Source: a virus. Taken from it: DNA of 42,421 nucleotides. The notes below the pieces were generated by a model that saw nothing but the letters and a program-made list of their open reading frames with translations, did no database searches and was not told the origin of the DNA. Of the stretch, positions 22,380-29,479 are shown one piece after another. Numbering within the stretch: the first letter of the stretch is position 1; the number at the start of each line of letters is the position of its first letter. Location of the stretch: IMG/VR virus record IMGVR_UViG_3300044971_001337, positions 1 through 42,421 of that record; one strand, 5' to 3'. The translations under genes were made by a program, and so were the position numbers.

Positions 22380-22856
22380 TTAGGCGATTTCAGTTGCGGT
22401 CGTCGAGCCACCGAAGCGCGGGCCAGCCAGGGCGATAGCGATGCCGCCGAGAACCGGCGAATCGACTACCTCGACGGCCTTGAGGCGAACGAACTGGTAA
22501 TTAGTCGCCGCCAACGCTTCGGCCGCCACCTGGATCACGTAAATCTGACTCGAACCGGCCGTGGTCGCAAAACCAGCCGCCGCCCGGGCCGTCATCGCGC
22601 CCTGAATGTCGGTCGAAGTGATCGACTTCGAATAGAACGGAACCGCCGTAGCGTTGGTGCCGCTAACGTCGTCGCAGGCCTCAACCGTGATCGTCGAGGT
22701 GCCGGTGGTACCGACCCCCTTGTACACGATGAACATGGCCGATTGGTGATTCGCCATGTCCACGATGTCCGAAGTGACCGTACCCGAAAAGGCATCGGCC
22801 ACCGGGTCAAGGCCCTTGATGAAGTGCAGATTGTTCAGAAGTTCGTAGGGAATCAT
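22380..22856 (-). CDS. head structural protein, possibly decoration or minor head protein
   Basis: A 158-aa frame with ATG at 22856 and GGAGGACACACCAG before it. It is Ala/Thr/Val-rich and mostly beta (QSAMFIVYKGVGTTGTSTIT, QIYVIQVAAEALAATNYQFV). It lies between the capsid gene and connector genes, a usual place for decoration or head-completion proteins. Proteins of this type in other phages are annotated as structural or hypothetical, and I do not recognise a defined family. Confidence 0.75.
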   Translation of the reverse strand: MIPYELLNNLHFIKGLDPVADAFSGTVTSDIVDMANHQSAMFIVYKGVGTTGTSTITVEACDDVSGTNATAVPFYSKSITSTDIQGAMTARAAAGFATTAGSSQIYVIQVAAEALAATNYQFVRLKAVEVVDSPVLGGIAIALAGPRFGGSTTATEIA

Positions 22857-22870
22857 CTGGTGTGTCCTCC

Positions 22871-24178
22871 TTAGGCGCGAGCGTCAACCGTGACAAACGG
22901 CGACAGGGTGCTGGAGCCCTTGAAGGGCGTAATGGGTTGCTTGATGGCAGACTGCCCATTCACGTCGATGGACCACTTGAATGTCATTTCGTCGTAAATG
23001 AAACGGAAGTGCATAGACTGCGCCGCCCGCACGCCGCCCTTGGTGATGGTGACGTACTTGGACAGGTTCGCCAGAACCACGTCGCCCTTGTCGCCGAGGG
23101 TTTCGGCCTGCTCCACCGGGATCACCGGGAAGCCGAGGAACGTGCCGTACTGAATCGCACCGGCGACGCTGCCGTTCGGCAGGAACACCGGCTGCTGGCC
23201 GATGGTCATCAGCGGGAACTGGCCGATAACGTCGGGGTTGCACATCCAGACGATCCGGTCGCCCGGTTCGCGGTAGAGGCGGGACAGCATCGACGTGGCG
23301 TTCTCGATCACGAACGTGTCAGCAGCCTGCCCGGACTTCTTTGCGACGCTGACCATCAGGGCACCGCCGAAGTTCTGCACGCTGAAGCCCAGCGGCTTGC
23401 CCACGCCGTCGCCGCGCCAGATGGCGTCGTCCAACTTGAAGGCAATCTCCGAAGCGAAAGCATTCTCGAACACCGCAGCTATGGCCGGGGCGTTCCGGAG
23501 CAACCGCTCGGTCGCATACATCAGGCACTTCAGCGATTCAAGCCGGATTTCGTGGCGGGAGAACTTCGGCTTCGTCGCGGTCGGGGCGTCGGCCTCGCCG
23601 GTCCAGTAGGCCTGAACACCACCGAAACGCGACCCGTTCACGCGGCTGGTTTCGTCGATGTACGGCAGTTCGAGCGAATCGCTGCCTTCGCCAATCGGGA
23701 TCTGATTCGTCAGCGGGAAGATCCGCGCCGTCTCGCGAGCGCGATTCAGAAGCGCCGTCGAGAAGTCGGTTCCGACAGCGAAGCCGCCGTCAGCAGGAAC
23801 CGCGTTGGACGCGCCGGTCGGGTTCAGTTGCTCATACAGCCGCTTGTCAACGTTGCCGCCAAGACCCTGGAAGGCGTCACGCGGAGACATTGCGCAGGCG
23901 ATGGCGAAAAGATTCTCGCCCAGGCTGGCAAATGGCCGCTTGGCTTCGTTGTCGCTCGTCACCCGGCCGGGTTCGCGCGAAGCGTTGGCTTTCGCCCGGT
24001 TCTCCAGCTTTTCGACGTCCGCAAGCTGCTCTTTGACGGCATTCAGTTCGGCTTCTTTGGCATCCAGCTTTGCAAGATGCTCTTTCGGGTCTTCGACGCC
24101 GTGGCGGGCGTGAATGAGCGCACTGTACTCAGTTTCCAGCGCGGAAATGCTCGACAGAAGTTCGCGTTTGTTCTTCAT
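22871..24178 (-). CDS. major capsid protein (HK97 fold)
   Basis: A 435-aa frame with ATG at 24178. Residues 1-75 form a charged coiled coil (the HK97 delta domain, a built-in scaffold removed by the protease). The capsid body follows: GGFAVGTDFSTALLNRARET, RIFPLTNQIPIGEGSDSLEL, VQAYWTGEADAPTATKPKF, EIRLESLKCLMYATERLL, FLGFPVIPVEQAETLGDKGD and FRFIYDEMTFKWSIDVNG. All are hallmarks of HK97-like capsids. The protease is encoded directly upstream. Confidence 0.95.
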   Translation of the reverse strand: MKNKRELLSSISALETEYSALIHARHGVEDPKEHLAKLDAKEAELNAVKEQLADVEKLENRAKANASREPGRVTSDNEAKRPFASLGENLFAIACAMSPRDAFQGLGGNVDKRLYEQLNPTGASNAVPADGGFAVGTDFSTALLNRARETARIFPLTNQIPIGEGSDSLELPYIDETSRVNGSRFGGVQAYWTGEADAPTATKPKFSRHEIRLESLKCLMYATERLLRNAPAIAAVFENAFASEIAFKLDDAIWRGDGVGKPLGFSVQNFGGALMVSVAKKSGQAADTFVIENATSMLSRLYREPGDRIVWMCNPDVIGQFPLMTIGQQPVFLPNGSVAGAIQYGTFLGFPVIPVEQAETLGDKGDVVLANLSKYVTITKGGVRAAQSMHFRFIYDEMTFKWSIDVNGQSAIKQPITPFKGSSTLSPFVTVDARA

Positions 24179-24187
24179 GTCTACTCC

Positions 24188-24805
24188 TTAAATTCGCCCC
24201 AACACACGCCAACGCCGCTCGCGCAGCGCCAACTGATGCAGGGCTTTGTTTTTCTCCGCGCTGTACGCGGTAGAAGCTTCGGCGGCCAGTCGTTGACTAG
24301 CCATCAAAAATTGAGCGTTGGGGTCAGCCCCCAGCGGAACCACGCTGATTTCGTAGGGCTTCCACTTCTTCGCCATGTAATGTTTGCGATCCTTCGGCGA
24401 ATCCTTCGACAGCTCAATGTCGAGGATCTGAACGCCCATGGACACGTTCCGGAGCGTGCCCTCCTGGATGCGTTGCCAGATCGGCTCAACGTCTTCGGCC
24501 TCGGAGATCCGCAGCGTTGCCTCGTAGCCGCGCCCGGTGCGCTCGGCAGACTCAACAGAACCGATAACGTTCTTTGCCTCGTAGGACTGATGCCCGTCAA
24601 GCACGGGAGCGCCAATCACGCTCGAAAGGTCGGCTCCGCCGAGGTCGAAGGACAGATCGTACTCTTCGCCCGTGAACCAGTTATAACGGTCCACCTTTGC
24701 GCCGCTGTAGAAGAGAACTCGCCGCAGCCGAGGCGCGGATTCGTCCGCATCCATCGGGGCCAGAACCGCAGTAGGGCACTGTAATAGCTGCTCGATTGTC
24801 TTCAT
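24188..24805 (-). CDS. HK97-type prohead protease
   Basis: A 205-aa frame with ATG at 24805 overlapping the portal stop as ATGA. The catalytic residues of the herpesvirus-type serine protease family are in place: His72 in LDGHQSYEAKNVIGSV and Ser122 in TLRNVSMGVQI. The end of the domain reads YEISVVPLGADPNAQ. It removes the capsid delta domain during head maturation. The portal-protease-capsid order is standard. Confidence 0.93.
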   Translation of the reverse strand: MKTIEQLLQCPTAVLAPMDADESAPRLRRVLFYSGAKVDRYNWFTGEEYDLSFDLGGADLSSVIGAPVLDGHQSYEAKNVIGSVESAERTGRGYEATLRISEAEDVEPIWQRIQEGTLRNVSMGVQILDIELSKDSPKDRKHYMAKKWKPYEISVVPLGADPNAQFLMASQRLAAEASTAYSAEKNKALHQLALRERRWRVLGRI

Positions 24806-26004
24806 TGCTGCACGCCTCCCGCGAACTCGCCCGCTTGCTCAACTGGCACCATCGCGCCCTGGATCAGGTACTTCTCACCGCCCACGTAGGGGTTTAGGTT
24901 TTCCTTGGCGCGAATCTCGTTCGCGTTCAGCACGCCGATATTCCGCAGCGTCGAATAGAACGTGCCCCGGCTGGCCGCATCGCCGCGGAGGAGCGCGTCC
25001 ATGTTAAATTCGGCATAGTAGAGCGCCGCTTCGCGCGGGCCGAAGAGCTGCATCTTGATCCGCTTCTCGATGCGCGTCAGCCAAGGCCGGATCGTATGGG
25101 TAGCGAAGTCGATGCCCTGGTGCTCGATGTTGTTGTTCGTGCTTCGCGTCAGGTCTTGAATCATGTGCGGCGGGACGCGGTAGATCGAACAGATGTCCGA
25201 CTTCTGGTACTGCCGAAGCTCAAGAAACTGCATGTCCCGGTGATTGATCGAAACCGTCTTGATCTCGCCGCCCTGCTCTAAAACGCCGATCTTGCCCGCG
25301 TTTTTCACGCCGCCGAACTCCTGCAGAAACCACGTTTGGAGATTCTTCCGGGCTTCGTTCGATAACGCCTGGGGCACCGTCAGGTAAGCCGGGGGCGTGG
25401 CGTTATTGCGGAAGAAGTTCGCCCCATACGATTCGGCGTCGAGCGTCATCCCGATGCTCTGCGCCATGTAGGTGACGGGCGAAAACCCAGTCAGGTAGTC
25501 TTCGCCGTCGTAGCCTAGGCCGGGGATGTGAAAGATATCCGAGGCCGTGTACTGGTCTTGGCCGTAGGTGTACACCAGAATGCCGGTTTGCTTGTCGCGC
25601 TTTACCGACATCTTCGAAGGGTCCATCGGCACCAACCGCGTCACGTCGCCCCGCAGGTTCGTGAAGATGCGCGCGTAGAAGTTGCCCTGCAGGCAGAGGC
25701 ACTTCGCAGCCAACTCCCAGAACTCAAACGCGCTCATGTCGTCGTTCGGCGAGTCGTGGAGCAGATAGTATAGAGCGTGGTTGCGGTCGATCTCCCGGCC
25801 GTCCCGCGTGCGCCGGTAGACGCCACACGGCAAGCTGCCGATGGTCTCGGCAATCACACGGACGCAGGCCCAGACAGCCGACAGACGCATCGCCGAATCA
25901 GCAGACACACCGAAGGTGTACCCGCTCACCGGCTTGTACCAGAAGTCGCTGTCAGGCGGGGGTGTTGCCCCCAGCTTGACCATTAGTTTGCCGAATAGAT
26001 TCAT
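24802..26004 (-). CDS. portal protein (HK97 family)
   Basis: The ATG at 26004 (MNLFGKLMVKLGATPPPDSD) gives 400 aa. A TTG nine bases upstream is the alternative. Typical segments are SAVWACVRVIAETIGSLPCG, LYYLLHDSPNDDMSAFEFWE, GNFYARIFTNLRGDVTRLVP, SDIFHIPGLGYDGEDYLTGF and RVPPHMIQDLTRSTNNNIEH. The portal is the dodecameric vertex for DNA packaging and exit. It follows the large terminase by three bases. Confidence 0.95.
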   Translation of the reverse strand: MNLFGKLMVKLGATPPPDSDFWYKPVSGYTFGVSADSAMRLSAVWACVRVIAETIGSLPCGVYRRTRDGREIDRNHALYYLLHDSPNDDMSAFEFWELAAKCLCLQGNFYARIFTNLRGDVTRLVPMDPSKMSVKRDKQTGILVYTYGQDQYTASDIFHIPGLGYDGEDYLTGFSPVTYMAQSIGMTLDAESYGANFFRNNATPPAYLTVPQALSNEARKNLQTWFLQEFGGVKNAGKIGVLEQGGEIKTVSINHRDMQFLELRQYQKSDICSIYRVPPHMIQDLTRSTNNNIEHQGIDFATHTIRPWLTRIEKRIKMQLFGPREAALYYAEFNMDALLRGDAASRGTFYSTLRNIGVLNANEIRAKENLNPYVGGEKYLIQGAMVPVEQAGEFAGGVQQ

Positions 26005-26006
26005 CG

Positions 26007-27587
26007 TTACCAACTAACCGAGACCGGCATCCGGTCTTCGTACACTGAGCGGTCAGAGTCGGGACCGACGACCATAATTCCCGTAGCCATGACCGCCGCT
26101 ATCGCTAAGTCATTCCGGCTGGAGTCCCGCCGCCGGTCAGAGTGGACCGGCTTAATATTCCCTGCCGGGTCGTGCATTACTTCCGTGCAGTCGAGGCACC
26201 AGCGGAAAACCGGGTTTCCGTCCTGCACCAGCGTCCCCTCATGGACCAGCGACTCGAAACGCTTTGCCGCGGGCGACATACTGCCAAACCCTTGGCCAAA
26301 CTCGATAACTTTCAGGCCGGCCGCTTGTAGCTCTGCCGCCGTGTCCCGAGCGCCCCAGCGGTCGAAGGCGATCGCTTCGATGCGGTACTGCTCGGCGAGG
26401 TCTTTGATATGCTGGACGACGTAGCGCCAGTCGGTCGTGTTGCCCGGCGTCAGCAGGACGTGGCCGTCTTCAGCCCAGATGTCGTATCGAACGCCGTCCG
26501 ATTGCGATTTCTCTTGTACGGCAGATTCCGGGATGTATCCCCAGGCTTTGTAATAAACCTTGCCCTGGTATGGCCAGCACAGCGCGAACGCTGTCAGGTC
26601 CCGAACTGCTGCAAGGTCGAGTCCGCCGTAGCAGGGCACGCCGGTTAGGTCTGGAATTTCACCGATGCAGGCGTCCCACTGGCGGAGTGGAATCCATTGC
26701 GAGTTCGCCGAGGTCCACTGATTCAGGTACAGCCTTCGGAATGTGTTCTGCCGCTCGGGTCGCGCCAGCGCTTGCCGGAACTCCTCTTCGTAGTCGCTGA
26801 GTTCGTGCAGGATACCTAGCGTTGGGAGAGCCATCGGCCAAAGCGATTGATCGGCCCAGTCCGACTCTTGCGGGACTTCGTAGATCAGCGGGAAGTAGCT
26901 ATCGTCAACGACCTCGCCAGACAGCACCCGCTTTGCATACTTGTATTCGCGGTAGCAGATGCTTTCCTGGTTGCTGCCCGCCGTCGTGATAACCACCCAC
27001 AGCGGATTTCGGCGCGACTTGCTTCCGGTCGTCAGAGCGTCGTATAACTCTTGCTCGGCTGCGCCCCAGGCGTGCAACTCATCGAACACCACCAGAGACG
27101 GGTTGTATCCATGCTTACCAGCGCCGTCGCTGCTCAGTGCGCGAATCGTGCTGCCGGTTTCCTTGTGTCGAATCAGCTTTCGTGATTCGGTAATCTGTAC
27201 CAGCGGTTCGAGATCCGGGTGAATCCGAATCATCGAAGCTACCGCATCGAAGCAGATGCTGGCCTGGTCGCGATCCTTCGCGGCCATGTAGATTTCTTGG
27301 TTTGGCTCCGGGCTTAGGAAGAACTCGGCGATGACGAGCGCCGCCACCGTCTGCGTCTTCGCCTGCTTACGGCCCATCGAACAGTACGACTTGCGGTATA
27401 CGCGCCGGCCGTCTGACCGCTTCCAGCCGAGAAGGTTGGCGATCAGCTTTCGAGAGTGCGGCAGGAGTACAAATGGCTCCGGCTCGCCGCTCTTGGTTGA
27501 CTTCGTCAGCGTCAACGTGCCGATCAGCGTCTCGGCCAGCGATACCGCGTCCTGGTCGAACCAAATGCTACGCTCGCTGTTTCGCAA
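26007..27587 (-). CDS. terminase large subunit
   Basis: A 526-aa frame with a TTG start at 27587 inside the end of the small-subunit gene. No ATG or GTG occurs early in the frame, so translation is probably coupled. The ATPase shows GRKQAKTQT (72-80, a Walker A variant with Ala in place of the usual Gly) and LVVFDELHAWG (Walker B, Asp169-Glu170). The nuclease half shows GGLDLAAVRDLTAFAL, IAFDRWGARDTAAEL and SSRNDLAIAAVMATG. It packages DNA and cuts the concatemer. The relatedness is to HK97-like, P27-partnered terminases. Confidence 0.95.
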   Translation of the reverse strand: MRNSERSIWFDQDAVSLAETLIGTLTLTKSTKSGEPEPFVLLPHSRKLIANLLGWKRSDGRRVYRKSYCSMGRKQAKTQTVAALVIAEFFLSPEPNQEIYMAAKDRDQASICFDAVASMIRIHPDLEPLVQITESRKLIRHKETGSTIRALSSDGAGKHGYNPSLVVFDELHAWGAAEQELYDALTTGSKSRRNPLWVVITTAGSNQESICYREYKYAKRVLSGEVVDDSYFPLIYEVPQESDWADQSLWPMALPTLGILHELSDYEEEFRQALARPERQNTFRRLYLNQWTSANSQWIPLRQWDACIGEIPDLTGVPCYGGLDLAAVRDLTAFALCWPYQGKVYYKAWGYIPESAVQEKSQSDGVRYDIWAEDGHVLLTPGNTTDWRYVVQHIKDLAEQYRIEAIAFDRWGARDTAAELQAAGLKVIEFGQGFGSMSPAAKRFESLVHEGTLVQDGNPVFRWCLDCTEVMHDPAGNIKPVHSDRRRDSSRNDLAIAAVMATGIMVVGPDSDRSVYEDRMPVSVSW

Positions 27588-27951
27588 GCTCCAAAACCTT
27601 CGCCGCCGCGCTCTTGGCCTTTTCCTTCTTCACGTCCCGGACGCCAGCCCTCGCCCGATTCCGCGGCCCCATATTCAACTGCGCCCGAAGCTCATCTATC
27701 TCCCGCTGAATGGCCAGCCACTCACGGTTATCTGTCACCGCGTCGCGCCGAATCATCGCGTTCGCGAGGTCCGCGTACTGCTCCGAGTCAACCTGCAGGA
27801 TCGAAACATTCGAGCGCCGGTTTTCATCGACCAACCGGGCGAACAACTTTTTCGCCTTCGCGCTCAGTCCGGGCGGAGGAACAATTTCCTCCTGGATCAG
27901 TTGCACTTCTTTGGCCGGGTCGATGCGCGGCTGAAATCCTCTTGCTCCCAT
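27568..27951 (-). CDS. terminase small subunit (P27 family)
   Basis: A 127-aa frame with ATG at 27951. Its features are PPPGLSAKAKKLFARLVDEN, DSEQYADLANAMIRRDAV and WLAIQREIDELRAQLNMGPR, then a Lys-rich tail. These match the P27-like small subunit that recognises the packaging site. The 20-base overlap with the large subunit suggests coupled translation. The HNH gene lies just upstream, as in other cos-type HK97 phages. Confidence 0.88.
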   Translation of the reverse strand: MGARGFQPRIDPAKEVQLIQEEIVPPPGLSAKAKKLFARLVDENRRSNVSILQVDSEQYADLANAMIRRDAVTDNREWLAIQREIDELRAQLNMGPRNRARAGVRDVKKEKAKSAAAKVLELAKQRA

Positions 27952-28045
27952 AACTTCTACGTCTGTAGTACCTTTTCAGAAAGTTTCGACTTTATCGCAC
28001 GCGATGGCGAACATGGTGCTGCGTAAGAACTTGCAAGGAATAGTG

Positions 28046-28369
28046 TTACCCCTCCCGCCTGATCCTCACCTCCGCCGCCGTCTTACGGGCGTGGCATCGG
28101 AGGCACAGCGCTTGCAGGTTCGACCGGTCAAGTCTCGGCCCACCATCAGCCAGCGCGACGATGTGGTCTACCATCTGCGAGGCGTTGATCTGGCAGTGTC
28201 GGCAGACTGGTTCCTCCGCGCGAGCCATGCTGGACAGCCGTCCCCAGGTCGCATCGTATCCACGGCGGGTGGAGTCGGGTCTTAGGTCAGGTGCTCGCTG
28301 TTGCTCGGGGCATCTCCCCTGGTGCGCTGCTCTACATCGGGGGCACCAGCGAGGCGGGGCGAGGGGCAT
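28046..28369 (-). CDS. HNH endonuclease beside terminase
   Basis: A 107-aa frame with ATG at 28369. It has an N-terminal Cys cluster (CPRCRAAHQGRCPEQ), STRRGYDATWGRLSS, then PVCRHCQ, the HNH core MVDHIVALADGG, and LDRSNLQALCLRCHARKT. Phage HNH proteins next to terminase are required for cos cleavage and packaging in HK97-like phages. There is no ribosome site before the start; instead, the 3' strand of a long RNA stem ends two bases upstream of it (28372), so expression may depend on that structure. Confidence 0.92.
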   Translation of the reverse strand: MPLAPPRWCPRCRAAHQGRCPEQQRAPDLRPDSTRRGYDATWGRLSSMARAEEPVCRHCQINASQMVDHIVALADGGPRLDRSNLQALCLRCHARKTAAEVRIRREG

Positions 28370-28371
28370 AT

Positions 28372-28493
28372 AAGGCAGTTAAAGCGAGAGCCGTGCTAGG
28401 TCCTCAGTTATTCACCGGGTGGGAGGACTCCGCGCAATCCCGGTCCAGATGCCATCTGTTCACACGGCCGATGGCCCACGCTTCAACTGCCCT
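28372..28493 (-). ncRNA. candidate structured RNA with H-type pseudoknot, upstream of HNH gene
   Basis: Read as minus-strand RNA, 28493-28479 and 28386-28372 form a 15-bp stem with two G.U pairs. Those two positions would be A.C mismatches on the plus strand, so the structure fits minus-strand RNA, the same direction as the genes. Inside are GCCGTG/CACGGC (28468-28463 with 28395-28390), a CAGAT/ATCTG hairpin (28446-28458), and two crossing stems. ACCGGG (28444-28439) pairs with CCCGGT (28419-28414), and GTCCTC (28428-28423) pairs with GAGGAC (28405-28400). The crossing makes an H-type pseudoknot with 10-, 3- and 8-base loops. It fills the gap before the HNH gene. It could be a regulatory leader, a ribozyme-like RNA, or DNA structure of a cos site. 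Confidence 0.55.
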
Positions 28494-28523
28494 ATGTCTC
28501 CAAGAACGACCGATCAAACCGTC

Positions 28524-28727
28524 TCACAGAAACTCGACAGTTGCCCGAGCCACAAACGAGCCTTCACCTATCAGGTTCCGAGCGTCAATCAGGTCAATCG
28601 AAGTGATATCCATTCCGGTTTGCTTCTTGAACTCCGCCAGCATTTGAGCCAACTTCATCTCGAATTCGGCCTTGAGTTTCGCGGCATCAATCACCGTCAT
28701 GTCCAGCGGGTACGTTTTCGTACTCAC
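28524..28727 (-). CDS. small helical protein of the late operon
   Basis: The GTG at 28727 overlaps the upstream TGA as GTGA and gives 67 aa (MSTKTYPLDMTVIDAAKLKA). The centre is one long amphipathic helix (AAKLKAEFEMKLAQMLAEFK). The end has SIDLIDARNLIGEGSFVARA, a beta-like tail. No family is recognised. It is the second gene after the late promoter. Confidence 0.65.
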   Translation of the reverse strand: MSTKTYPLDMTVIDAAKLKAEFEMKLAQMLAEFKKQTGMDITSIDLIDARNLIGEGSFVARATVEFL

Positions 28728-29101
28728 CGCCGATAGCCCGCGCAAACGTCCATCCGGTGCTCATAGTACGATCCAACCGGAGCCTTCACCCGCCGCGCCG
28801 TGTGATTGCCTTCCGCATCCAATCGGCCCCGCTCAGACTTCAGGATCGTGCGGACTTGCTGGATGGGCTTGATGAGCTTCCAAGCGTTGATCTTGCCTGT
28901 TTCGAGTCGCTTAGGCTCCAGTGCTCTATACGCCAGAAGCGTCAGGATCTGCTGCTTCGTGGCCTGCAAAAAACGCTTGCCGTCTTTCCGTTTGACCTCG
29001 TAAACGGGATCAGCCAGAAAGGCAGCAAGCAGTTCAGAAGCGAGGAGAGATGGACTCGATGAAGACAAGAAAGCCCTCGGAGGTGAACGTCCCAACTGCA
29101 T
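28724..29101 (-). CDS. hypothetical protein at the start of the late operon
   Basis: A 125-aa frame from ATG at 29101, without a clear ribosome site. From about residue 20 it reads like a real protein (LLAAFLADPVYEVKRKDGKR, LQATKQQILTLLAYRALEPK). The first 18 residues are Ser/Pro-rich and look out of frame. The neighbouring frame over the same bases reads NGDAVGTFTSEGFLVFIES, which is more protein-like. A frameshift near 29050 is therefore possible. It is the first gene after the promoter at 29175-29202. Confidence 0.6.
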   Translation of the reverse strand: MQLGRSPPRAFLSSSSPSLLASELLAAFLADPVYEVKRKDGKRFLQATKQQILTLLAYRALEPKRLETGKINAWKLIKPIQQVRTILKSERGRLDAEGNHTARRVKAPVGSYYEHRMDVCAGYRR

Positions 29102-29174
29102 CGCCGTTCGGGTGCTGGACTCTTTTGCGCTGTCCCAGGCAAGCGGTAGAATCGGCTAAACTCTACAGGGGCAG

Positions 29175-29202
29175 GATATACCATGGGCTGTGGTGGTGTC
29201 AA
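29175..29202 (-). promoter_or_regulatory. sigma70-like promoter of the late (head-tail) operon
   Basis: On the minus strand a perfect TTGACA (29197-29202) and TATATC (29175-29180) are separated by 16 bases. Transcription would begin near 29168, ahead of the gene at 28724-29101 and the structural genes. The TGACACAG repeat cluster begins 37 bases upstream of the -35, as expected for an activator-controlled or repressed promoter. Confidence 0.65.
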
Positions 29203-29238
29203 TGAAAAACACAAGATATTGTGGTCGGCGAGCGATCC

Positions 29239-29421
29239 TGACACAGTGACACAGTGCTGACACAGACGAAAAAAGTCCTCTGTGTCACGCCAACCCCATG
29301 ATTCTATTACTACTTATACCCTCTGACACAGATGACACAGAGAAAATACAAAACTAGTGAAAACACCATAGAGGAATTTAGAGAATAGGATTTCACTGTG
29401 TCATCTGTGTCAGGTGTGTCA
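29239..29421. repeat. cluster of TGACACAG repeats (iterons or operators)
   Basis: Direct copies begin at 29239, 29247, 29258, 29324 and 29333. Inverted copies (CTGTGTCA) begin at 29280, 29396 and 29405, with a one-mismatch copy at 29414. The pair at 29323-29340 and the pair at 29396-29413 form an 18-bp perfect inverted repeat. Between them is an AT-rich 55-base stretch. Iterons of an origin or binding sites of a regulator are both possible. Confidence 0.85.
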
Positions 29422-29426
29422 CAACG

Positions 29427-29456
29427 CAGAAAAGCCCCGGAGGTTATCCGAGGCTT
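29427..29456 (-). terminator. terminator of the replication-gene unit
   Basis: On the minus strand AAGCCTCGGA and TCCGGGGCTT form a 10-bp stem with one G.T pair and a 5-base loop, followed by TTTTC. It lies 24 bases after the stop of the prim-pol/helicase gene (29480). Confidence 0.8.
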
Positions 29457-29479
29457 AAACTGCTGAAATGTAAAGACTT

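Larger units (their letters stand above)
29102..29479. other. 378-bp intergenic control region
   Basis: There is no accepted gene here. From right to left it holds the terminator of the replication unit (29427-29456), nine TGACACAG-type repeats (29239-29421) with an AT-rich centre (29341-29395), and a strong-looking promoter for the late operon (29175-29202). Open frames across it are short and not protein-like. Confidence 0.8.

Noticed and set aside
22862-24784. 640-codon plus-strand ORF
   Set aside because: It is the antisense shadow of the major capsid protein and protease genes, which have unmistakable family motifs. The plus-frame product is Arg/His/Leu/Val-rich without domain structure.
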